A DNA stretch of 5,821 bases from NCBI GenBank assembly GCA_947457715.1, contig CANGXK010000182.1, forward strand, positions 1-5,821. Direction: 5' to 3'. Numbering within the stretch: position 1 is the stretch's first letter; each line of letters opens with the position of its first letter. Of the stretch, positions 1 through 5,475 are shown piece by piece. The stretch is from Gemmatimonadota bacterium. GTDB taxonomy: Bacteria > Gemmatimonadota > Gemmatimonadetes > Gemmatimonadales > Gemmatimonadaceae. The notes under the pieces are model-generated. The model searched no databases. It was not told the origin of the DNA and worked only from the letters and a program-made list of their open reading frames with translations. Made by a program: the position numbers and the translations under genes.

Positions 1-952
1 TGAGCTCCTGCGTGATCGCATCGCCGTACGGACCGTTGTTGGCCGAGTTCAGCACGTAGCTGTCGTCGTAGAACGGCGTGGGATGCTGAATGAACACCGC
101 GATGAACTCGGGCACCTTGCCGGAGGTCCACGCCTGCTGGAATTCACAGCCCGGTTCGCGAGCGCTGCGCACCAGGCGCGCGGCCTTGGCCTGCGCGGTT
201 TCCGGCGTGTCGCACCCCTCGAAGGTGAAGCCGAAGGGCGCGCGCTCGCTGAAGTGCCCCACGGTGTACACCACCGGATAGCGCTTGGTGGGGTTCTGCT
301 CGTAGCCCTTGGGGAGGAGCACCACGGCGCCGATCGGCATGTCGTGATTCCAGAAGGCACTCACCTTCTTGGACGTCATCTTGAAGCGCTGCACCCACGG
401 GGAATCGGTGAGGGTGGCCACGGGCGGCAGCACCTTCGTGAGTGACAGCGCGATGGTGGGATTGGTGGCCGGGTCGATGCGGATCTTCTGCACTGCACTG
501 ACCAGCGAGCCCGGCGCATTGTTGAAGCGCTGTCCCTCCCACGAATCCATGTGCGCCCAGATCGTATGTCCGTCGGCGCGCGTGAACTGGGTGTACGGCA
601 GGATCATCCCCTGCACGAAGTACTCACCGGCGGGCAGCTGCTTGAGCGAGGCCACCGGGAAGCCGAGCGTCGAGGCGTCGATGGTGGCCACTTGGCCGGG
701 GCGCAGCCCTTCGACGTCGATGCCGAAGAATGGTTCGCTGCTGCGGTTGGAGCCCGCCTGCTGGCGTGGCTCGCTGCGATCGGTGCGCGCGATGAAGAAG
801 AACGCGCGACCGGTGATCGGGCCGGTTGCCACCGAAGCGTCGTAGCGCAGTTGTACCGTCTGCGCCGCCGCGGGTGCGCCGAAGAGTGCGCCGAAGAGCG
901 CGGTGCCGGTCGCGAGGATGGCGGCGCGCAGGGGAAGGCGGAACATCGGCAT
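1..952 (-). CDS. Secreted alpha/beta-hydrolase (putative esterase, esterase D-like), N-terminal 317 residues, cut by left edge
   Basis: The frame is open from ATG at 952 down to position 1 with no stop, so the gene continues beyond the window. Residues 1-30 form a Sec signal peptide: Arg at 5 and 9, a hydrophobic stretch, and APAAA before a likely cleavage ahead of Gln31. Residues about 31-180 are a beta-rich N-terminal region without a motif I can name. From about residue 198 the pattern looks like the start of a PF00756 esterase fold: WNHDMPIGAVVLLPKGY (201-217), YPVVYTVGHF (225-234), FIAVFIQHP (283-291) and DDSYVLNSANNGPYGDA (296-312). In this family the last segment precedes the nucleophile-elbow region. 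The catalytic Ser, Asp and His would lie off-window, so activity cannot be judged. Cys247 and Cys269 could form a disulfide after export. A second ATG at 946 is an equally possible start; neither has a visible Shine-Dalgarno. It is transcribed divergently from the hemoglobin gene. Substrate is unknown. Confidence 0.8.
   Translation of the reverse strand, partial: MPMFRLPLRAAILATGTALFGALFGAPAAAQTVQLRYDASVATGPITGRAFFFIARTDRSEPRQQAGSNRSSEPFFGIDVEGLRPGQVATIDASTLGFPVASLKQLPAGEYFVQGMILPYTQFTRADGHTIWAHMDSWEGQRFNNAPGSLVSAVQKIRIDPATNPTIALSLTKVLPPVATLTDSPWVQRFKMTSKKVSAFWNHDMPIGAVVLLPKGYEQNPTKRYPVVYTVGHFSERAPFGFTFEGCDTPETAQAKAARLVRSAREPGCEFQQAWTSGKVPEFIAVFIQHPTPFYDDSYVLNSANNGPYGDAITQEL
874..897. repeat. 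Perfect 12-bp tandem duplication inside the esterase signal peptide
   Basis: The unit gtgcgccgaaga occurs twice back to back (874-885 and 886-897). On the minus strand it encodes the repeated ALFG/ALFG hydrophobic core of the signal peptide (residues 18-25). The length is a multiple of three, so the frame is preserved and the h-region is lengthened by four residues. Confidence 0.85.
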
Positions 953-1030
953 GGCGGTCGGTAGGGGGCGTGGCCCCGGGCGTGGTTCGCAGGAGGCGGG
1001 CCACGCGCGGCTGGGCAGCTGTCCGTGAGG

Positions 1031-1036
1031 ATAATA
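1031..1036 (-). promoter_or_regulatory. Possible -10 element (TATTAT) for the esterase gene
   Basis: Reading the minus strand, TATTAT matches five of six positions of the sigma70-type -10 consensus. It is the only AT-rich hexamer in a GC-rich intergenic region and would give a 5' leader of roughly 70 nt before the ATG at 952. No TTGACA-like -35 element is present at 16-18 bp upstream, so this is a weak call. Confidence 0.22.
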
Positions 1037-1113
1037 CGCGCGGTGGCCGGCCGGGAGGCACCCCTGCGGGAGGCGCTCCGGGCGGCAACGGCGATGTTCC
1101 GCACCCTTGGGCC

Positions 1114-1142
1114 GTGACCAGCGCCCCCTTCTCCGCTACTCT
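1114..1142 (+). promoter_or_regulatory. Candidate promoter for a leaderless hemoglobin transcript
   Basis: GTGACC (1114-1119) matches TTGACA at four core positions. After exactly 17 bp comes TACTCT (1137-1142), which fits the TAnnnT form of the -10 box. The expected transcription start falls at about 1149-1151, on or next to the ATG at 1151, and no Shine-Dalgarno lies between. This arrangement is typical of leaderless genes in bacteria such as Deinococcus and actinobacteria. The match is by eye and individual hexamers are degenerate. Confidence 0.35.
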
Positions 1143-1150
1143 TCAGCAAC

Positions 1151-1528
1151 ATGGCTCATTACGAAGAACTTGGCGGCGCAGCCGGCATCCGTGCGCTGGT
1201 CGATCGCTTCTATGATTTGATGGACACCGCGCCCGAAGCGGTGAACGTGCGGGCGCTGCACGCGACCAGCCTCAAGGCGTCTCGCGAAAAGCTCTTTCTG
1301 TTCCTGACCGGATGGACCGGCGGGCCGGACCTGTACGTGGAGCAGTTTGGCCATCCGAAGCTGCGGATGCGGCATTTCCCTTTTGCCATCGGCGCGCGTG
1401 AGCGGGACGAATGGCTGTGGTGCATGGATCAGGCGCTGGCCGAGCACGCGATGTCCGGGGAACTCCGCGGATATCTGACGCTCCGGATACACCAGCTGGC
1501 CGATCACATGCGCAACCAACCCGAGTAG
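1151..1528 (+). CDS. Group II truncated hemoglobin (TrHbO / YjbI-type)
   Basis: This 125-residue cytoplasmic heme protein has a 2-on-2 globin fold. Family members bind O2 and variously handle NO, peroxide or sulfide; the physiological role here is not shown by the sequence. Aligned by eye with M. tuberculosis TrHbO, the key positions are Phe20-Tyr21 (B9-B10, distal Tyr), His37 at CD1, the GGPDLY loop at 57-62, GHP at 67-69, proximal His75 (F8) in RMRHFPF, and Trp88 (G8) in ERDEWLWCMDQAL. Trp G8 is the group II hallmark. CD1 is Tyr in the M. tuberculosis protein, and His there is a known minority variant. Length is normal for the family. The ATG at 1151 follows a probable leaderless promoter and lacks a Shine-Dalgarno. 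rsmD starts 14 nt after the stop, so the two are probably co-transcribed. Confidence 0.93.
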   Translation: MAHYEELGGAAGIRALVDRFYDLMDTAPEAVNVRALHATSLKASREKLFLFLTGWTGGPDLYVEQFGHPKLRMRHFPFAIGARERDEWLWCMDQALAEHAMSGELRGYLTLRIHQLADHMRNQPE

Positions 1529-1542
1529 CTCAGAAGACCGTT

Positions 1543-2067
1543 ATGCGCATTGTGGCCGGCAAGTTCGCAGGACGACATCTCACCTCACCGAATGATTTCC
1601 GGGTGCGCCCCACGGGGGAATTGGTGCGGGTCGCCCTCATGCGCCTGCTGCGCAATGACATCGAAGGGGCTCGCATCATCGACCTGTTCGCCGGCACCGG
1701 CGCGCTCGGCCTCGAGGCGCTCTCGCGCGGCGGCAAGTATGTCGACTTCGTGGAGTTCCGTCCCTCGAGCCTGCATGCGTTGAAGGCCAACATCGCTGCC
1801 CTCGGCGTGCGTGAAAAGACGCGCGTGTACAAAAAAGACGCCCTGCCGTTCGCGGGCGCCCTGCCGTCGGGGAAGTTCGACATCGCTTTCGCCGATCCCC
1901 CATACGAGTCGAAGATGCTGGACCGGCTCATCGAGAGCTGGCACCGGCAGAAGTTCTCGACGATTCTTGCGATCGAGCATGCGCGCGTGCACGTGCTGCC
2001 CACGATCGTGAAGCCGCAGCACACGCAGATCTTCGACGACAGCGCCATCTCGGTGTACCGCCTGTAA
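1543..2067 (+). CDS. rsmD: 16S rRNA (guanine(966)-N(2))-methyltransferase RsmD
   Basis: This SAM-dependent methyltransferase modifies G966 of 16S rRNA, near the P site of the small ribosomal subunit (E. coli numbering). The 174-residue protein shows the RsmD signatures in order. MRIVAGKFAGRHL (1-13) is the family N-terminus, and RPTGELVRVALMRLL (22-36) is the RPT..VR segment. DLFAGTGALGLEALSRG (47-63) is motif I, which binds SAM, and the acidic Glu71 ends the following strand. ADPPYE (117-122) is the DPPY catalytic motif used by N-methyltransferases. The usual VRE is VRV here (Val30). E. coli RsmD is about 198 residues, so this is a compact version. The frame is open upstream into the hemoglobin gene, but homology begins at the ATG at 1543, preceded by a weak purine run agaaga. 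The gene lies 14 nt after the hemoglobin gene and 31 nt before the acylase gene. coaD, a frequent rsmD neighbour, is not next to it. Confidence 0.95.
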   Translation: MRIVAGKFAGRHLTSPNDFRVRPTGELVRVALMRLLRNDIEGARIIDLFAGTGALGLEALSRGGKYVDFVEFRPSSLHALKANIAALGVREKTRVYKKDALPFAGALPSGKFDIAFADPPYESKMLDRLIESWHRQKFSTILAIEHARVHVLPTIVKPQHTQIFDDSAISVYRL

Positions 2068-2085
2068 TTCCCACCTGACGACCAC

Positions 2086-2091
2086 GGTAGG
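2086..2091 (+). promoter_or_regulatory. Partial ribosome-binding site of the acylase gene
   Basis: GGTAGG sits 7 nt before the ATG at 2099 and is the best Shine-Dalgarno-like sequence in the window. It supports 2099 over the internal ATG at 2108. Confidence 0.45.
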
Positions 2092-2098
2092 CCCTCCC

Positions 2099-4255
2099 AT
2101 GCGCATCATGCTCCGCTCCGTCCTCGCGGCAACACTGCTCCTCGCGCCGATTGTGTCATCGGCGCAACCTTCCAAGTGGAAGAAGCAGGCCGGCCGCATC
2201 ACGATCCTGCGCGACCAGTGGGGGATCGCCCACGTGTACGGCAAGACCGACGCCGATGCCGTCTTCGGCATGGTGTACGCGCAGGCGGAAGACGACTTCA
2301 ATCGCGTGGAAACGAACTACATCACCGCGATGGGTCGCACCGCCGAGGTGGATGGCGAGGGGGCGCTCTGGCGCGATCTGCGCATGAAGCTGTTCATCGA
2401 CACGCTCGACATGAAGCGGCAGTACACGGCGAGCCCCGCGTGGCTCAAGACGCTGATGGTCGCGTTCGCGGACGGGCTCAATTACTACCTGGCCACGCAC
2501 CCGCAGGTGAAGCCGCGACTGATCACGAAGTTCGAGCCGTGGATGGCGCTCACGTTCACTGAAGGGAGCATCGGTGGTGACATCGCCGGCGTGAACGCCG
2601 GTGCCATCGAGCAGTTCTATGCGCCGCGCATGGGGATGACGCCTGCCGGTCCGTCACGCGAGGAACTCGAAGCGGATCTGGAGCCGCGCGAGCCCACCGG
2701 GTCGAACGGCTTCGCCATCGCGCCGAAGAACACCGCCAACGGGTATGCGCTCCTGCTGATCAATCCGCACACGGACCACTATTTCCGCCCGGAAATCCAC
2801 GTGACCAGCGAGGAAGGGCTCAAGGCCTACGGTGCCGTCACGTGGGGACAGTTCTTCATCTATCAGGGCTTCAACGACAAGAACGGCTGGATGCACACCA
2901 CCGGTGGTGGTGACGTGGCCGACGAGTACCAGCTCACGGTCACGGAACGCGGCGGCAAGGCGTTCTATCAATATGCCGGCGGCGAGCGCGAAATGACGGC
3001 CAAGGTGATCGTGCTGCCGTACACCACGCCAGCCGGGATGCAACGCAAGACGGTCACGGCGTACTTCAGCCATCATGGGCCGATCATCCGCAACGATAAC
3101 GGCAAGTGGGTTGCCGTGCGGCTCATGCAGGAGCCGATCAAGGCGCTCATGCAGTCGTTCGGCCGCACCAAGACGAGCGACTTCGAAAGCTACAAAAAGG
3201 TGATGGAGCTGCGCACCAATTCGTCGAACAACACCGTGTATGCCGATGCGAACGGCACTATCGCGTTCGTGAACGGCGACTTCATTCCCAAGCGCAATCC
3301 GACGTTCGACTACACGCGCCCGGTGGATGGCGGCATCCCGGACACCGAATGGCAGGGGCTCCACGCGATCGACGAGACGATCATGCTGGTCAACCCAGCC
3401 ACGGGCTGGCTGATGAACACGAACAACTGGCCCTTCACGGCGGCCGGCCCGAACAGCCCGAAGATCGGCGACTATCCGAAATACATGTCGCAGTATCAGG
3501 ACGAGAACGCGCGCGGTGTACATGCGATCCGCGTGCTCGACGGGCGCACGGACTTCACCGTCGACAAGCTGATCGCGGCGGCGTACGACAGCTATCTGCC
3601 GGCCTTCGCGCAGTCGCTGCCGCCGCTGGTCGGGGCGTGGGACGCGCTGCCGGGAACCGACACGCTGCGTATCAAGCTCGCCGAGCAGATCACGACGCTG
3701 CGCACCTGGGACTATCGCTACAGCCTGTCGTCCGTCGCGATGTCGCTGGCCAATGCGTTCGGCGAGGAGATGGGGCGCGTCTCCCGCACCAACCGCAATG
3801 CGAGCCGCGACAATGCGGCGATGCTTGGCGCCCTCGCGCGCTCGTCGGACAAGCTCACCACCGATTTCGGCACCTGGAAGACGCCCTGGGGCGAGATCAA
3901 CCGCTTTCAGCGTCTCGATGGACGGATCAGCGCCGTCTACGACGATGCGAAGCCGAGTATCCCGGTGGCGTTCACGTCGTCGAACTGGGGCTCGCTGGCC
4001 GCGTTCTCGCAGAACGGCGTGCGCACCACGAAGCGCCTCTACGGCAACCGGGGCAACAGCTTCATCGCGGCCGTCGAATTCGGTCCGCGGATCGTGGCGA
4101 AGACGTCGCTCGCCGGCGGTGTGAACGGTGATCCCTCGTCGCCGTATTTCATGAACCAGGCCGAGGACTATGCGAAGGGCCAGTTCAAGACGGTGAACTA
4201 CTACCGCGACGACGTCGAGAAGAACGCGAAGCGCACGTACCACCCCGGGCAGTGA
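2099..4255 (+). CDS. Secreted penicillin acylase family protein (Ntn-hydrolase, possible N-acyl amide / AHL acylase)
   Basis: This is a 718-residue precursor of an N-terminal-nucleophile amidohydrolase (PF01804) that cleaves an amide bond in an acylated substrate. Residues 1-22 are a Sec signal peptide with likely cleavage at SSA/Q, so the enzyme should act in the periplasm or outside the cell. The N-terminal part has the family strand ITILRDQWGIAHVYG (34-48), then AVFGMVYAQAEDDFN (54-68). A polar linker (about 180-201) leads to GSNGFAIAP (201-209). Family autoproteolysis would fall between Gly201 and Ser202, making Ser202 the nucleophile of the beta chain. Numbering from Ser202 as beta-1, His224 is beta-23, as in PvdQ and cephalosporin acylases. 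Asn442 in NTNNW is beta-241, the oxyanion-hole Asn position of penicillin G acylase. HTT at 266-268 resembles the HTV of AHL acylases. Length is usual. Substrate cannot be decided: beta-lactams, acyl-homoserine lactones, lipopeptides or other amides are all possible. The stop overlaps the GTG of the kinase gene by 4 nt. Confidence 0.92.
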   Translation: MRIMLRSVLAATLLLAPIVSSAQPSKWKKQAGRITILRDQWGIAHVYGKTDADAVFGMVYAQAEDDFNRVETNYITAMGRTAEVDGEGALWRDLRMKLFIDTLDMKRQYTASPAWLKTLMVAFADGLNYYLATHPQVKPRLITKFEPWMALTFTEGSIGGDIAGVNAGAIEQFYAPRMGMTPAGPSREELEADLEPREPTGSNGFAIAPKNTANGYALLLINPHTDHYFRPEIHVTSEEGLKAYGAVTWGQFFIYQGFNDKNGWMHTTGGGDVADEYQLTVTERGGKAFYQYAGGEREMTAKVIVLPYTTPAGMQRKTVTAYFSHHGPIIRNDNGKWVAVRLMQEPIKALMQSFGRTKTSDFESYKKVMELRTNSSNNTVYADANGTIAFVNGDFIPKRNPTFDYTRPVDGGIPDTEWQGLHAIDETIMLVNPATGWLMNTNNWPFTAAGPNSPKIGDYPKYMSQYQDENARGVHAIRVLDGRTDFTVDKLIAAAYDSYLPAFAQSLPPLVGAWDALPGTDTLRIKLAEQITTLRTWDYRYSLSSVAMSLANAFGEEMGRVSRTNRNASRDNAAMLGALARSSDKLTTDFGTWKTPWGEINRFQRLDGRISAVYDDAKPSIPVAFTSSNWGSLAAFSQNGVRTTKRLYGNRGNSFIAAVEFGPRIVAKTSLAGGVNGDPSSPYFMNQAEDYAKGQFKTVNYYRDDVEKNAKRTYHPGQ

Positions 4256-5124
4256 CGGTGGTGACCGACGGCCCGCCGGGCCCTGCCGCCGCGATCGACT
4301 TCGGGGCCAGCAATACCGACGTCGTCATCCGCGACGGCCGCGCGACACGCCATTGGACGCTGCCCACGGAGGGGCAGCCCGATGCGGCGCGCGTGCGTCG
4401 CGTGCTGGAGGCGGGCGGTGTCGGGCCGCGCGATCTCGAGTGGATCGCCGTGACCGGTGGCAATCGCGCGCTCCTGCCCGCGTCGATCGACGATCGTACG
4501 CTGCACCGCGTCGATGAAGTGCGCGCGATCGCACGCGGCGGCCTCGCGCTCGCCGATCTCGAGTCGGCGTTCGTCACCAGCGCGGGATCCGGAACCGCGT
4601 GCGTGGCGGCCACGATGTCGGGCGCCCACCACGTCACGGGCACCGGCGTGGGCGGCGGTACGCTCGTCGGGCTCGGGCGCCTGCTGCTCGGCACGGTGAA
4701 CCCGCAGGAGATCGACGCGCTCGCGCAGGAGGGCAAGGATACGACCCACAATCTCACGATCGCCGAAGTGCTGGGCGGTGCCATCGGCAGTCTGCCACCG
4801 GAAACGACGGCGGTGAACTTCGGACGCGTGGCGCGGCATCACGTCGACGCGTCGCGCGAAGATACGGCAGCCGCGCTGGTGAACATGGTGGGGCAGGTGA
4901 TCGCCGTGATCGCGATCAATGCCGCGCGCGCGCAGCAGCTGCCGAATGTGGTCATCGTGGGCCATCTCGCCGATCTCAAGAGCATCCGGCGCACGTTCGG
5001 ACTCGTCGCCAAGTTCTACGGTGCCACGATCCTCACACCCGAGGCGGGTGGGTCGGCGACGGCCCTCGGTGCCTTACTAACGACAGAGATGATCGAGCGC
5101 GACCTTCGGCATGGAGCCAGGTAA
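4252..5124 (+). CDS. coaW: Type II pantothenate kinase (Fumble-like)
   Basis: This enzyme phosphorylates pantothenate with ATP, the first step of coenzyme A synthesis, in the cytoplasm. The 290-residue protein has the ASKHA fold pattern of the Fumble family (PF03630), which includes human PANKs and S. aureus CoaW. AAIDFGASNTDVVI (13-26) is the phosphate-1 loop and VTGG (67-70) follows. VDEVRAIARGG (87-97) contains Glu89, which aligns with the catalytic Glu70 of CoaW. TSAGSGTACV (109-118) and GTGVGGGT (130-137) are the glycine-rich loops. NFGRV (189-193), VVIVGHL (233-239) and GGSATALGAL (266-275) correspond to CoaW NFGNV, VVYIGS and SGALGAL. The GTG at 4252 is chosen because it lies in the GTGA overlap with the acylase stop; GTGs at 4258 and 4261 are alternatives. 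No Shine-Dalgarno is visible, so translation probably depends on coupling to the acylase. The last 48 nt overlap the convergent adhesin-E-like gene. Type II is unusual in most bacteria, which mainly use CoaA or CoaX. Confidence 0.85.
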   Translation: MTVVTDGPPGPAAAIDFGASNTDVVIRDGRATRHWTLPTEGQPDAARVRRVLEAGGVGPRDLEWIAVTGGNRALLPASIDDRTLHRVDEVRAIARGGLALADLESAFVTSAGSGTACVAATMSGAHHVTGTGVGGGTLVGLGRLLLGTVNPQEIDALAQEGKDTTHNLTIAEVLGGAIGSLPPETTAVNFGRVARHHVDASREDTAAALVNMVGQVIAVIAINAARAQQLPNVVIVGHLADLKSIRRTFGLVAKFYGATILTPEAGGSATALGALLTTEMIERDLRHGAR

Positions 5125-5475
5125 CGGCGTGGCGTAGCCGGGAATTCCGACTTCCTTGTGCTGCGCCACCTTCGCGCCTTTCGCGTCGCTGTAGTACCAG
5201 TTCTCCTTCACGGCGATGACCTGCTTGCGGCAGTCGATCATGAGCAGGGTGCGCGAGCTGTACCAGCTGCCGCCCGGCACTTTGGTCGGCTTGTGAAACT
5301 GCACGCGCAGCGCTGCGGTGATGATGCCGCCGTCGCGCGTCACCGTTTTTGGCTCCAGCAACACGGTGCCCCCGTTGATCAGGCCGATCGGTTGGCGCGA
5401 CTGCGCCCCGAGCGGGCCGCCGCCGAGGAGCACGGCGGCGCTCGTGAGCATCGCGAGCATCCTCACAGACCTCAT
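5077..5475 (-). CDS. Small exported surface-adhesin E-like protein
   Basis: This 132-residue protein has a signal peptide (residues 1-24; Arg2, Arg5, a hydrophobic core, LGA before Gln25). The mature part of about 108 residues resembles the adhesin-E-like family (PF16747). GGTVLLEPKTV (35-45) corresponds to the family's strand and turn. ITAALRVQFHKP (52-63) is the central strand. SSRTLLMIDCRKQVIAV (73-89) contains Cys82, and WYYSDAKGAKV (93-103) follows. The final helix PGSMPKVALDHLCR (119-132) contains Cys131. Cys82 and Cys131 are probably a disulfide pair formed after export. The family is widespread as small periplasmic or surface proteins, mostly without a defined role, so an adhesive function should not be assumed. 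The ATG at 5475 overlaps the transporter stop (ATGA), implying one transcript. M6 is a possible alternative start. The 3' end lies within the pantothenate kinase coding region on the other strand. Confidence 0.78.
   Translation of the reverse strand: MRSVRMLAMLTSAAVLLGGGPLGAQSRQPIGLINGGTVLLEPKTVTRDGGIITAALRVQFHKPTKVPGGSWYSSRTLLMIDCRKQVIAVKENWYYSDAKGAKVAQHKEVGIPGYATPLPGSMPKVALDHLCR

Larger units (their letters stand above)
953..1150. other. Divergent intergenic region between esterase and hemoglobin genes
   Basis: This is the only sizeable non-coding stretch (198 bp) in the window and must hold the promoters of both divergent genes unless they lie inside coding sequence. It is very GC-rich, with one AT-rich island (ataata, 1031-1036). 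It also has a palindrome ggccggcc (1045-1052) and a short direct repeat gggaggc (1053-1059 and 1068-1074). None of these repeats is long enough to be called an operator. No open frame here looks coding. Confidence 0.7.

Noticed and set aside
369..845. 158-codon plus-strand frame over the esterase gene
   Set aside because: The minus strand carries one continuous 317-codon frame with signal peptide and hydrolase motifs. The plus frame has no family signature.
964..977. GC-rich near-hairpin (gggg...cccc) before the esterase start
   Set aside because: The stem is only four base pairs with no U tract. It is expected by chance at this base composition and is not a terminator.
604..1152. Minus-strand frames (to 604 and to 624) overlapping the divergent intergenic region
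   Set aside because: They are Arg-, Pro- and Ser-rich shadows in the wrong frame relative to the esterase and would cover the whole promoter region.
1411..1542. Upstream extension of rsmD by 44 codons
   Set aside because: The frame is open and starts with an ATG, but it lies inside the hemoglobin gene. RsmD homology begins at MRIVAGKF, encoded from 1543.
1585..2301. 238-codon minus-strand frame across rsmD and the start of the acylase
   Set aside because: It is antisense to two well-supported genes, with composition typical of a shadow frame.
3106..4131. 341-codon plus-strand open frame inside the acylase gene
   Set aside because: It is a shifted-frame shadow rich in Arg, Ala and Gly with no motif. 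The acylase frame is intact throughout.
2654..4243. 529-codon open frame on the minus strand, antisense to the acylase
   Set aside because: It mirrors the acylase codons, is dominated by Arg, Val and His as expected for an antisense shadow in high-GC DNA, and shows no recognisable motif. The plus-strand frame has a signal peptide and full family motifs.
5050..5200. Search for a bidirectional terminator between the convergent genes
   Set aside because: There is no stable hairpin followed by a T run on either strand. The genes overlap, so any terminator lies within coding sequence or is factor-dependent.
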